Assembly: GCF_009766105.1 (NCBI RefSeq)
Contig: NZ_LMUH01000022.1
Location: 576,571 to 638,008, forward strand
DNA length: 61,438 nt
Reading direction: 5' to 3'
Origin: Granulicella sp. S156
GTDB lineage: Bacteria; Acidobacteriota; Terriglobia; Terriglobales; Acidobacteriaceae
The translations under genes and the position numbers were made by a program. Numbering within the stretch: position 1 is the first letter of the stretch; the number at the start of each line of letters is the position of its first letter. Under the pieces are notes generated by a model. The model was not told where the DNA came from and searched no databases. It was given only the letters and a program-made list of their open reading frames with translations. This document shows positions 51,589-59,536 of the stretch, piece after piece.

Positions 51589-53049
51589 TCAAACTTGTTG
51601 CACCTTCGCAAGCCTACCTGCCCAGATACACGCCGGTCGCGAACTCGTCTCGCCTGTCTTCTCTAAAGTCGCAAGCTGAACAGCAAAGTTGCCCAATGTA
51701 GAGCACTCCGTCCCCGCCTTCAATACTTCAAGCCCCGTGGCTTTCGCAGTCAGCCGATTCAGAAAATCATTCTGGCTTCCACCACCCATCATGTAGAGCC
51801 GCCGCAAGCGCTTGCCGGTAATCTCTGCAACACTGCGCAGCACATGCGCATATCGCGCCGCCAGGCTATGAAAGAGGAACGAGGCCATCTCAGCCGCATC
51901 CTTGGCCTCTGGACTCAACTCAGCCAATCCGCGACGCCGAAGCTGTGTATTGATGCGCTCCGGCATGTGGCCCTGGAGCATAAGGTCCGGATCATCCACA
52001 TGCAGCACATACTCCCGAGGACTAAACTCTTCAGACGCCGCAACCAGCTCCGTGAGATCGAGAGTCGTGCCTCTTTCTCTCCAGCTTTCAAGGCACTGCC
52101 GCAGAAGCCACATCCCATTCACATTTTTATGGAAACAGACTGTTCCATCCACTCCACCCAGGTTGGTGAAGTTCTCTTCGCGCGCGGCAGTTGAGTTCAC
52201 TGGAGTCTTCAACTGCGTTCCCACCAGAGACCACGTGCCCGAGCTGATGTAGGCCCAGTCGTCACCCGGATCAGGAATAGCGGCAATCGCCGAAGCCGTA
52301 TCGTGGCATGCCGGCGCAATCAGGCGTGTCTTCGCAAACACGGGTAGCAACGCCAGTTCACCCTGCACCTCTCCTATATCGGTTCCCGGCGAAACGATCG
52401 GCGGAGCTTCTAACAATGATTGCCCAATCGCCTCAAAGATCTCCCTCGACCACTCTCCATCGAGCCCGACCATCTGCGTATGCGTTGCATTGGTACGCTC
52501 TGAAACCGCATCACCGCCGAGCCGATGCAGAACGTACTCGGGCAGGTTGAGCCAGCAGCGTCTCTTCTGCTCAGCATCGTCGGCAAACATCTGGTAGACG
52601 CTGTTGATCCGCAGCAGCTGCAAGCCTGTAATCTCACGCATCCGCTCCGCCGAGAGGCGTTCATGCAACGCCGGCTCCGCAGCAACCGTGCGCTCGTCGC
52701 GATAGCAGAACGGATCGGCAATCGCCATACCGCTCGCGTTGAGCCGCACGTAGTCTACCGCCCAGCCATCCACGGCAATCGACCGCACGCCCTCCTGCGC
52801 AATCTCTGCACAAAGACGCAGTCCCGTATGTAGTCCGTCGAGGATACAGCCGAGATCCCACCGCAGACCATCCGCGCGTTCAGCCGCATGATTCGCAAAA
52901 CGATGCACCAACTGAATTCGCGGACCTTCTGCAGACCAGCGCAGCAAAGATACGCGGCAGCTCTCCGCCCCCAGATCGATCGCAACCAGCGCACGCCGAT
53001 CGGTTGGTTCTGGCAGAGTAAGAGTTGCCGCTGTACCGCCTACGCTCAT
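51589..53049 (-). CDS. rhaB: Rhamnulokinase (FGGY family)
   Basis: A 486-residue sugar kinase that would convert L-rhamnulose to L-rhamnulose-1-phosphate with ATP. The N-terminal phosphate loop is VAIDLGAESCRVSLLRW, VDGWAVDYVRL is the rhamnulokinase-type sugar-binding stretch, and ACHDTASAIAAIP, AYISSGTWSLVGTQL and YMMGGGSQNDFLNRLTA are the conserved FGGY C-terminal motifs in the ATP-binding half. Length fits RhaB (about 480-490). Its ATG overlaps the stop codon of the aldolase gene by 4 bp, which shows translational coupling in one operon. Placement beside isomerase, aldolase and RhaT-like transporter makes the rhamnulose assignment firm. Confidence 0.92.
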   Translation of the reverse strand: MSVGGTAATLTLPEPTDRRALVAIDLGAESCRVSLLRWSAEGPRIQLVHRFANHAAERADGLRWDLGCILDGLHTGLRLCAEIAQEGVRSIAVDGWAVDYVRLNASGMAIADPFCYRDERTVAAEPALHERLSAERMREITGLQLLRINSVYQMFADDAEQKRRCWLNLPEYVLHRLGGDAVSERTNATHTQMVGLDGEWSREIFEAIGQSLLEAPPIVSPGTDIGEVQGELALLPVFAKTRLIAPACHDTASAIAAIPDPGDDWAYISSGTWSLVGTQLKTPVNSTAAREENFTNLGGVDGTVCFHKNVNGMWLLRQCLESWRERGTTLDLTELVAASEEFSPREYVLHVDDPDLMLQGHMPERINTQLRRRGLAELSPEAKDAAEMASFLFHSLAARYAHVLRSVAEITGKRLRRLYMMGGGSQNDFLNRLTAKATGLEVLKAGTECSTLGNFAVQLATLEKTGETSSRPACIWAGRLAKVQQV

Positions 53050-55247
53050 CGCAGATATGCCTCGGTCAGGCCACCGTCAACTGGAATCAGGTGACCCGTT
53101 GTCACCGGAGCCTTGGGGCCGCCAACAAACAAGATAGCCTCCGCGCAGTCCTTCGGATCGATAGGCACATGTGTCAGCGTGCGCTTGGCATAGTACGCGG
53201 CCAGCAGATTGCGAATCTCGTCGTCGCTGCCGTTATCGTCGAACGCAATCCCATACTTCGTGAGCGACGCCTTCACGCGATCGCGCGGGAACATCGTCGA
53301 TCCCTTCACAACCGTTGCCGGGCTGATGCCGTTCACGCGCAGCAGCGGAGAGTACGTAATCGCAAGCTCGCGCACCAGATGGCTCAGTGCCGCCTTGCTC
53401 ACGTCATAAGCCTCTGAGCCGCGCTTGGCAACAACCGCGTTCGCAGAGCTCGTCAGCACCACACTGCCGGGTATTCCCTGCACCTTGAAGACCTTCTGCG
53501 CTTCATCCGTGAGCAGGTAGTTCGCTGTAACGTTGATCTCCAGCGTCAAAGCCCACTGCGCATCGCTGATCGTGCCATCCGGTGAAGTCGGGAAGATGGC
53601 AGCTGTGTTCACCAGAATGTCGACGCCGCCGAACGCTGTAATCGTCGCATCCAGAGCGCTCTTGATCGCATCGCGCTTGCGGATGTCGATGGCGGCAGCC
53701 ACCGCGCACTCCTTGCCGCCGATAGCCTTCGCCTCATCCGCCACCTTCTGCGCAGCTTCCAGCGAAAGATCGGCAACCACGCTATGCGCCCCGCGTTCCG
53801 CAGCCAGCAGGACCGTCTCACGCCCAATGCCGCTTGCGCCGCCGACTACCAGCACAACACGCCGACTCAACTCCTTCTCCGGCGGCTGACGGCGAATCTT
53901 TGCCTCTTCCAGCGCCCAGTACTCGATACGGAAGGCTTCGCTCGGCGGCAGCGCAACATAGTTCTCATGCACGCTAAATGCAGAAGTCGGCGCGCAACCC
54001 GCCTGCGGCAACTCCGCAGGCAACTTGCCTTCATCCAGACTTCCCGCACCTTCCATCACATGAATCGCATTGATATAAAACTCGCCTGTGATGCGCGACT
54101 CCGCCTTGTTCTTGCCAAAGCTGAACATGCCAATACCCGGCACCAGCACAACCGTCGGGCTCGCATCGCGCATAGCCGGGGACTCCGTCGCCGCATGCGC
54201 CTTGTAATACTCCGCATACTCGGCACGATAGGTCTCAAGCGACTCATCCAGCTTCGCCTCGAGATCGGTAAGGCTCGTCGCAGGATCCCAGTCGATGAAC
54301 AGTGGACGAATCTTCGTGCGGATGAAGTGGTCCGGGCAGCTAGTGCCGAGATGCGCCAGCTTCTTCGCCGAGCTCGAGTTCACGAACGCCAGCACATCCG
54401 GCGCGTCCGTAAAGCTGCCGATGACACGCTGCTTTGCAGAGACACGGCCACGAATCGCCGGCATCAGCTTCAGCGCAAGACTCTTCCGCTCTTCGTGCGA
54501 CGTGTGCTTCGCGCCGCCAAAACTGCTTCGCTTCTTCGCTGCATGTTCCTGAATGAACAGACCAAGCTGGTCGATGATCGTGATCGTGTTCAGATAGCTC
54601 TCGCGCTGCGTCTGCCCCCACGTAAACAAACCATGTCCGCCCAGCACAACGCCATCACAGCCGGGTCTGGCGGCAACAGCCTTTTGCAACATCATTGCAA
54701 GTTCAAAACCCGGGCGCTGCCACGGCACCCAGACCATCTTGTGCCCGAAGCGCTGGTTGAACTCTTCCATCTTCTCTTTGCCGTTGGCAGAAGCAGCCAG
54801 CGCAATCGCCCAGTCAGGATGCAGATGGTCCACATGCGGAGCTGGCAGAAAGCCGTGCAGCGGAGTATCGATAGAGGCCGCCGTCGGATTGTTATTGAAC
54901 GTACAGAGCGGATACATCGAGACGATCTCGTCTTCGAGCTCAACGCCCTTGTAGCTCTTGGCCAGGGACAATACCTTGTCGAGGTACAAGGTCGCAAAAC
55001 CGGACCTCTTGATGCTGCCAAGGTCCCCACCGGAGCCCTTCACCCAAAGCACGGTCTTCTTCTGCCCGTCGAGCGGATCGGTCTCTTCGATCTTGGAACT
55101 CGTGTTGCCGCCACCGAAGTTCGTCAGCCGCAGGTCGGAGCCCAGCAGGTTGGAGCGATAGCGCAGCAGCTCTGGTGCGTCGAGTTTCGAAGCCACAGCC
55201 TCGTCCCAGCGGTCTTCGAGGAAGTGGAGTTTATTGGAGGTTGTCAT
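53046..55247 (-). CDS. Bifunctional rhamnulose-1-phosphate aldolase / lactaldehyde dehydrogenase (aldolase II plus SDR)
   Basis: A 733-residue two-domain enzyme. Residues about 25-430 are a class II aldolase domain with LTNFGGGNTSSKIEE, HGFLPAPHVDHLHPDWAIAL (zinc histidines) and GGHGLFTWGQTQRESYLNT. Residues about 465-733 are a short-chain dehydrogenase with the cofactor loop VVGGASGIGRETV, NTAAIFPTSPDG, the catalytic YxxxK in SEAYDVSKAALSHL and a C-terminal VPVDGG-type end. In the family called RhaD/RhaE-RhaW or YuxG, the first domain splits rhamnulose-1-phosphate to DHAP and L-lactaldehyde, and the second oxidises the aldehyde to L-lactate. It is the first gene before rhaB in the operon. 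The 5' region holds a box shared with the rhaI promoter. Confidence 0.92.
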   Translation of the reverse strand: MTTSNKLHFLEDRWDEAVASKLDAPELLRYRSNLLGSDLRLTNFGGGNTSSKIEETDPLDGQKKTVLWVKGSGGDLGSIKRSGFATLYLDKVLSLAKSYKGVELEDEIVSMYPLCTFNNNPTAASIDTPLHGFLPAPHVDHLHPDWAIALAASANGKEKMEEFNQRFGHKMVWVPWQRPGFELAMMLQKAVAARPGCDGVVLGGHGLFTWGQTQRESYLNTITIIDQLGLFIQEHAAKKRSSFGGAKHTSHEERKSLALKLMPAIRGRVSAKQRVIGSFTDAPDVLAFVNSSSAKKLAHLGTSCPDHFIRTKIRPLFIDWDPATSLTDLEAKLDESLETYRAEYAEYYKAHAATESPAMRDASPTVVLVPGIGMFSFGKNKAESRITGEFYINAIHVMEGAGSLDEGKLPAELPQAGCAPTSAFSVHENYVALPPSEAFRIEYWALEEAKIRRQPPEKELSRRVVLVVGGASGIGRETVLLAAERGAHSVVADLSLEAAQKVADEAKAIGGKECAVAAAIDIRKRDAIKSALDATITAFGGVDILVNTAAIFPTSPDGTISDAQWALTLEINVTANYLLTDEAQKVFKVQGIPGSVVLTSSANAVVAKRGSEAYDVSKAALSHLVRELAITYSPLLRVNGISPATVVKGSTMFPRDRVKASLTKYGIAFDDNGSDDEIRNLLAAYYAKRTLTHVPIDPKDCAEAILFVGGPKAPVTTGHLIPVDGGLTEAYLR

Positions 55248-55315
55248 TCAGATTTTCCGGTCCTGTAATGTGAGTCACCCGCTTGTGCGGCGTGATGATG
55301 ATTACACATAGAATA

Positions 55316-55335
55316 CCAATAGGACAAATATTTCT
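55316..55335 (-). promoter_or_regulatory. Rhamnose-promoter box upstream of the aldolase gene
   Basis: The 20-nt stretch starting ccaatagga (55316) and ending tttct (55335) matches 58216-58235 in the rhaI/rhaT promoter at 16 of 20 positions. It is 69 bp ahead of the aldolase start codon. Next to it lies tctataga, an 8-bp palindrome at 55332-55339. Both promoters belong to the same pathway, which makes a regulator site likely. Confidence 0.55.
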
Positions 55336-55364
55336 ATAGAGAAAATTGCCTTGTTTTTCTAGTT

Positions 55365-55546
55365 TGTCATTCCGACCCTGAGCGAAGCCGAAGGGGAGCG
55401 AACCTGGTTTCTCCCGTTTTCGCTAGTGCCACCACAAATGCTATGCCTTAGCGCAAACCATGTCTTCCAGTTCCAGACCACATATTTATGGGCAGCACGA
55501 ACAACGAACGCGAGAAAGCAGGTTCCTCGCTACGCTCGGAATGACA
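55365..55546. repeat. Possible non-coding repeat element bounded by 11-bp inverted ends
   Basis: The ends tgtcattccga (55365-55375) and tcggaatgaca (55536-55546) are perfect inverted repeats enclosing 160 bp with no credible gene. The terminal sequences continue as ccctgagcgaagc on the left and cctcgctacgc on the right, which are themselves partly complementary. Such MITE-like or REP-derived units are common in this type of genome, but I could not check copy number. It separates the aldolase promoter from the 3' end of the regulator gene. Confidence 0.5.
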
Positions 55547-55579
55547 GAAAGAAAAACAAGAGCAACGGCGATTTACGCT

Positions 55580-56791
55580 CTACTTCGCCTTCTTCCCTGC
55601 GCTTTCCTTCGACTTCCGGCCACGCTTCGACGCAGACTTGTTCTCATCTCCGGCTTTAGAAGCTAAAGCCACCGGCGCAAGTCCTGCATCGGCCTCCAAC
55701 CCGCGGCCGGCACGATCCGCGGTAATCGCCACATGCTCGACATAGTTGTAAGGAGCCACCGTCTCCCCACGCAGCAGTGCCAGGCCAAGTTCGATCAATC
55801 TCGGCCCATACCGCCCCACCTCATGCGAGATGGACGCAATCGCCGGGCTTCCCGGCCGCTGCATCTCGATCACCATCTCTTCCAGGCAATCCTGTCCCAC
55901 AATGGCCACATGCTTCTCGCGATCCAGATCGCGAATCGCAGCAATAGCACCCATCGCGCTGGTGTCATTCGCCGCTGCAATCAGGATGTGCTTGTCCTTC
56001 GGGTGACGCTTCAGAAAGTCGAGAACCAGCTTGTAACTGAGATCGCGCATTCCGCGTCCATCGATCCGGACGAAGCACTCGACAGGCAGATCGGGCAACC
56101 GCGTCTTCACTCCCTCAAAAGCCCCCGTGATGCGGCTCTGCACCAACTGCCCGGCCTCCGCCAGATCGAGACCCATCATCCAATCAATCTTGCCGCCCCA
56201 GCGTTGCTGCGCAAACTCCGCCAGCAGACCGCCTGCCTCCCGGCCGGCACGGTAGTTGTCGACTCCGAGATACGTCGCATGGGGATGCGGAATGTCTACT
56301 GCAATCAGAGGAATCTTCGCCTCGGCGATCTTGTCGGCAATAATCGGGGCGGCGTGTTCGTCCACCTGAAATTCAATAATGATGTCGACCCGCTCGCGGA
56401 TAAACGTCTCGGCATTCTCAATGGCCGTCGCCGCGTTGTAGCGGTTATCCAGCACCAGCAAATCGACGCCAACCGCTACCGCCGCGTCGCGCAGACTCGC
56501 CGTTACCGCCTCGGAGAACGGCATCTCCGCACTCTGGCTACCGAAGCCAAAACGCAGCTTCTTGGGCCGCGCAATGTGCCGGTAATGCCGGTCCGCCGTC
56601 TGTCCAACGTAGCCGCGATGAACCAGCGTCTTCAGAATCCGGTAGACGGTGGTCTTCGAAATCTTGGTGCGCTTGTGGATGGTCTCCAGCACCATCGGCT
56701 GGTTTTCATTCTGCAGAAGCTCCAGGATGTCCAGCGCCTTGGTGAGAACAGGAATCAGATACAGCCGCTTCGTCTTCGTCTTAGGCGCCAT
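55580..56791 (-). CDS. IclR-type winged helix fused to a LacI-like sugar-binding domain; probable rhamnose regulator
   Basis: A 403-residue regulator of unusual build. Residues about 10-75 (PVLTKALDILELLQNENQPM, IHKRTKISKTTVYRILKTLV, HRGYVGQ) form an IclR-type winged helix, not the LacI helix-turn-helix. From about residue 90 the protein is a type 1 periplasmic-binding-protein fold (RFGFGSQSAEMPFSEAVTAS, RVDIIIEFQVDEHAAPIIAD, KIPLIAVDIPHPHATYLGVD, HILIAAANDTSAMGAIAAI). The last 25 residues are Lys/Ser-rich. Ligand binding by the PBP domain (rhamnose or a derivative) would change DNA binding. ATG 56791 has AAGGGG upstream; the frame also runs to an ATG at 56836. An inverted repeat ttaca/tgtaa spans 56860-56884 in front of it. 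It lies between rhaI and the aldolase, same strand. Confidence 0.85.
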   Translation of the reverse strand: MAPKTKTKRLYLIPVLTKALDILELLQNENQPMVLETIHKRTKISKTTVYRILKTLVHRGYVGQTADRHYRHIARPKKLRFGFGSQSAEMPFSEAVTASLRDAAVAVGVDLLVLDNRYNAATAIENAETFIRERVDIIIEFQVDEHAAPIIADKIAEAKIPLIAVDIPHPHATYLGVDNYRAGREAGGLLAEFAQQRWGGKIDWMMGLDLAEAGQLVQSRITGAFEGVKTRLPDLPVECFVRIDGRGMRDLSYKLVLDFLKRHPKDKHILIAAANDTSAMGAIAAIRDLDREKHVAIVGQDCLEEMVIEMQRPGSPAIASISHEVGRYGPRLIELGLALLRGETVAPYNYVEHVAITADRAGRGLEADAGLAPVALASKAGDENKSASKRGRKSKESAGKKAK

Positions 56792-56895
56792 CTCAACCCC
56801 TTCCGGGTATGCAAAACTCACGGGGCATGCGGCCAATCCGCAATTCCTCTAATGAATTCTTACATCACAGAAATACAGTTGTAAACTTCGCAGCC

Positions 56896-58089
56896 TCAGG
56901 CATACGAACTGGCACCGGCAGTATTCTTCTCCTTACGCTCTTCGGTGATGCGTTCCACGTATCCACCCTCGCGCAACGCGGCCAGGGGATGGGCAGGCAG
57001 ACCGCGTGCTTCGCGCCACTCCGCCAGCCATGGGCGCACGTCCTGCCAGAACACCCCACGAAACGCCTCTTCCGCATCGACCAGGCTGCAACTGTCCTGC
57101 AGCTCGGCAAGCGCGGCGTGATCGACCAGCGCAGCCTTCGCATAGAGCTCCTGCGCGGTGACGACAGTCTGCACCATCGCCTCCACCTTGCCCTTCAGGT
57201 TGTGGCTCTGGTCGATCATGAACGTCGGCGCGTTGAATACGCCGCCCTTGCTCTTCTCGAACAGGATCTCGTGGAAGATGCGGAAGATCTGGTACGGGTC
57301 GATCGACCCCAGCGTCAGATCGTCGTCGGCATACTTGCGGTCGTTGAAGTGGAAGCTGCCCAGAGCGTCGAGCTCTATCAGCCATGCGACGATCTGCTCA
57401 ATGTTCGTCCCCTGGTAGTGATGGCCCGTATCCACCAGCACCTTCGCCTGCGGCCCCGCACTGCGCGCGATCTCAAGCGCCATGCCCCAATCGGCAATAT
57501 CGGTATGGTAAAAGGCCGGCTCGAAAGGCTTGTACTCCACCAGCAGGGTCTGGCCCGGCGCAAGCGCGGCATGTGTCTTTGCCAACGCCTCTTTCATCCA
57601 GCCGATACGGCGGCGGATGCTCTGCGAGCCAGGATAGTTCGATCCATCGGAAAGCCATAGAGAGACCTCCGCACTTCCCAGAGCCTTGCCGATCTCGACT
57701 GAGGTCAAAAGGTGCGCAGTGGCCTTCTCTCTCACCTCCGCGCTCGGGTTGCAGATGGAGCCGTACTTGTACTCGGCCTCCTGAAACAGGTTCGGATTAA
57801 TCGACCCGGCACGTATACCGGTCTTCGCTTCCAGCGCCCTGATCTTCGGGGCATCGGCCACCCCGTTAGGCAGATCCCATAGCACATGCAGTGCCATGGT
57901 CGGCGTAACTCCGGTCAGCCGGTGCACTTCCGCGGCATCGGCAAATTTCTCTTCAATGTTGGTTGCCGCCGCGGCCTGTACGAACTTGCCGAAACGTGTT
58001 CCGGTATTGGCAAAGCCCCAGGAGGGAATCGCAATAGCAAAGTCATCGAGAGCGCGAAAAACCCGCTCTTTGGCCTGATCGTTCGACAT
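56896..58089 (-). CDS. rhaI: L-rhamnose isomerase, RhaI type
   Basis: A 397-residue TIM-barrel isomerase of the Pseudomonas/RhaI type (different from E. coli RhaA), which interconverts L-rhamnose and L-rhamnulose. Motifs include IPSWGFANTGTRFGKF, ALHVLWDLPNGVADAPKIRA, GSINPNLFQEAEYKYGSICN, LWLSDGSNYPGSQSIRRRIG, VEYKPFEPAFYHTDIADWGM and GSFHFNDRKYADDDLTLG, with the Glu, Asp and His residues expected for the two metal sites. ATG 58089 is preferred to the GTG at 58101 because GAGGTGA lies eight bases before it. It faces rhaT across a 229-bp promoter region that holds two candidate operators and precedes the regulator and aldolase genes on the same strand. Confidence 0.88.
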   Translation of the reverse strand: MSNDQAKERVFRALDDFAIAIPSWGFANTGTRFGKFVQAAAATNIEEKFADAAEVHRLTGVTPTMALHVLWDLPNGVADAPKIRALEAKTGIRAGSINPNLFQEAEYKYGSICNPSAEVREKATAHLLTSVEIGKALGSAEVSLWLSDGSNYPGSQSIRRRIGWMKEALAKTHAALAPGQTLLVEYKPFEPAFYHTDIADWGMALEIARSAGPQAKVLVDTGHHYQGTNIEQIVAWLIELDALGSFHFNDRKYADDDLTLGSIDPYQIFRIFHEILFEKSKGGVFNAPTFMIDQSHNLKGKVEAMVQTVVTAQELYAKAALVDHAALAELQDSCSLVDAEEAFRGVFWQDVRPWLAEWREARGLPAHPLAALREGGYVERITEERKEKNTAGASSYA

Positions 58090-58193
58090 GAAGCAATTCA
58101 CCTCGGGGCCGGCTCAAGAGCCAGTCTATTCTCAAACGGAACTATAATACGTATTGAAATTTTTTGCCTTGAGAAATCTTGTTTTACGTTCAA

Positions 58194-58212
58194 AATTTCA
58201 CTCACTGAAATT
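58194..58212. promoter_or_regulatory. Candidate operator in the rhaI/rhaT promoter region
   Basis: Perfect 6-bp arms aatttc and gaaatt flank the 7-nt spacer actcact. The core read on the minus strand, tttcagtgagtgaa, is identical to 18554-18567 in the ROK/isomerase promoter, and the geometry (TTTC, seven bases, GAAA) is that of the strong palindrome at 18473-18497. Confidence 0.55.
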
Positions 58213-58215
58213 CAT

Positions 58216-58235
58216 CCAATAGGAAAATAGTTTCT
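58216..58235. promoter_or_regulatory. Rhamnose-promoter box shared with the aldolase promoter
   Basis: Ccaatagga followed by a tttct end, as at 55316-55335. It sits 3 bp after the operator at 58194-58212, and 127 bp upstream of rhaI and 84 bp upstream of rhaT. A TTGACA at 58238-58243 directly beside it is a -35-like hexamer for the rhaT direction, but no good -10 was found. Confidence 0.5.
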
Positions 58236-58318
58236 TATTGACACTCCTATCGGTTACGATAACTGCGCCGCCGGAAGCTGTCGAATTTAATCCCCGGAAT
58301 GTGCGTTCGAGGTCTATT

Positions 58319-59467
58319 GTGGGGCCAAATCCCTTTGTCGGCGTCCTCTTTCACTGGCTCGGCGGTCTCTGCTCAGCCAGCAACTTTATACCGTTTCGCG
58401 GCATCAAGCGCTGGTCGTGGGAGATCTACTGGATCATCCAGGGCGTCGCCGCCTGGCTCATCGCTCCTCCTTTGCTGGCCGCCATCTTTGTTCCACACCT
58501 CTTCGCCGTCCTGCACGCCGCCCCAGCAACGAGTATCGCCTGGGCGGTCTTCTGGGGCACGCTCTGGGGGGTCGGCGGCCTCACCTTCGGACTGGCTATT
58601 CGCTATCTCGGCCTGGGCCTCGGCTATGCCATCGCGCTGGGCTTCTGCACCGCCTTCGGAACCCTCATCCCGCCCATCTTCCACGGCCAGATGCATACCA
58701 TTCTCCACGAGCGCTCCGGCCAGGTCATCCTGTGCGGCGTGGCGATGTGCATCCTCGCCATCGCCGTCAGCGGCGCTGCAGGCTACTCCAAGGAACAAGA
58801 GGTCAGCGAAGAGGACAAGGCTGCAGCCGGGGAACGCGACTTCTCCTTCGTCAAGGGCCTCATCATCGCGATCTTCGCCGGCATCATGAGCTCCTTCTTC
58901 GCCTTCGGCCTGGACGCCGGTAAACCGATCGCCGACATCGCCCGCATACAGCTCAAAGCCGCGGGCGGCAAGGATCTTTACTCCAACCTCCCGGTTCTGA
59001 TCGTCGTCCTCTGGGGAGGCTTCGTCACCAATCTCATCTGGTCGGCCATCCTCATCGTGCGTAACCGCTCCATCGGCCAGTTCGCGGGCGCGCCCGGCGA
59101 CAATCCCATGGGCACCGCCACGGTCACAGGCGAAACGCTTCAGGACGTCGACCCCCGCCAGTTCACCCAGCGCATCAGCAGCGGCGTCCTGACCCGCAAC
59201 TACCTGCTGGCAGCCTCCGCCGGTGTGATCTGGTACTTCCAGTTCTTCTTCTACTCCATGGGCACCACCAAGATGGGCAAGTACGACTTCGCCAGCTGGA
59301 CGCTGCACATGGCGAGTATCATCATCTTCGCGAACCTGTGGGGGATCGCCCTGAAAGAGTGGCGAGATACCAGTCTGCGAACCCGTCTGCTGGTTGGCTG
59401 CGGACTAGCCCTCCTCATAGGCTCAACAGTTGTGGTCGGTTATGGAAGCTATCTAAAAGTGAGCTGA
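58319..59467 (+). CDS. rhaT: L-rhamnose/proton symporter
   Basis: A 382-residue inner-membrane transporter with about ten helices. It opens with MGPNPFVGVLFHWLGGLCSA and SWEIYWIIQGVAAWLIAPPL, the RhaT family pattern, and keeps RYLGLGLGYAIALGFCTAFG and PPIFHGQM. RhaT imports L-rhamnose with a proton. The GTG at 58319 is chosen because GAGG lies six bases upstream and family members begin at this point; a longer frame to TTG 58238 would run through the promoter region and lacks a ribosome binding site. The gene is divergent from rhaI and continues, 69 bp later, into lutA without a terminator, so uptake and lactate oxidation are probably co-transcribed. Confidence 0.92.
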   Translation: MGPNPFVGVLFHWLGGLCSASNFIPFRGIKRWSWEIYWIIQGVAAWLIAPPLLAAIFVPHLFAVLHAAPATSIAWAVFWGTLWGVGGLTFGLAIRYLGLGLGYAIALGFCTAFGTLIPPIFHGQMHTILHERSGQVILCGVAMCILAIAVSGAAGYSKEQEVSEEDKAAAGERDFSFVKGLIIAIFAGIMSSFFAFGLDAGKPIADIARIQLKAAGGKDLYSNLPVLIVVLWGGFVTNLIWSAILIVRNRSIGQFAGAPGDNPMGTATVTGETLQDVDPRQFTQRISSGVLTRNYLLAASAGVIWYFQFFFYSMGTTKMGKYDFASWTLHMASIIIFANLWGIALKEWRDTSLRTRLLVGCGLALLIGSTVVVGYGSYLKVS

Positions 59468-59536
59468 ACGCGGAAACGATTAGAATCTCTTTGAAAACTG
59501 TTTTTCGCTCATGAGATAGATCCCTGGAGGAATTCT

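Noticed and set aside
53784..55268. Open frame of 494 codons on the plus strand opposite the aldolase gene
   Set aside because: It lies wholly antisense to a well supported enzyme, has an Arg/His-rich composition with no family motif, and results from the GC-rich codon use of the real gene. Similar long antisense frames at 372-1262, 6626-7549, 16559-17380, 55733-56884 and 58373-59308 were left out for the same reason.
55363..55550. Insertion sequence with transposase
   Set aside because: No transposase-like frame lies within or beside the inverted ends, so it is described only as a non-coding repeat.
58238..58266. TTGACA as a full rhaT promoter
   Set aside because: The -35 hexamer is good, but no acceptable -10 exists at 16-18 bp, so I list it only as a note.
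58238..58318. Longer rhaT beginning at TTG 58238
   Set aside because: The extra 27 residues are polar and not part of the RhaT pattern, there is no ribosome binding site, and the region carries promoter boxes. The GTG at 58319 has GAGG at the right distance.
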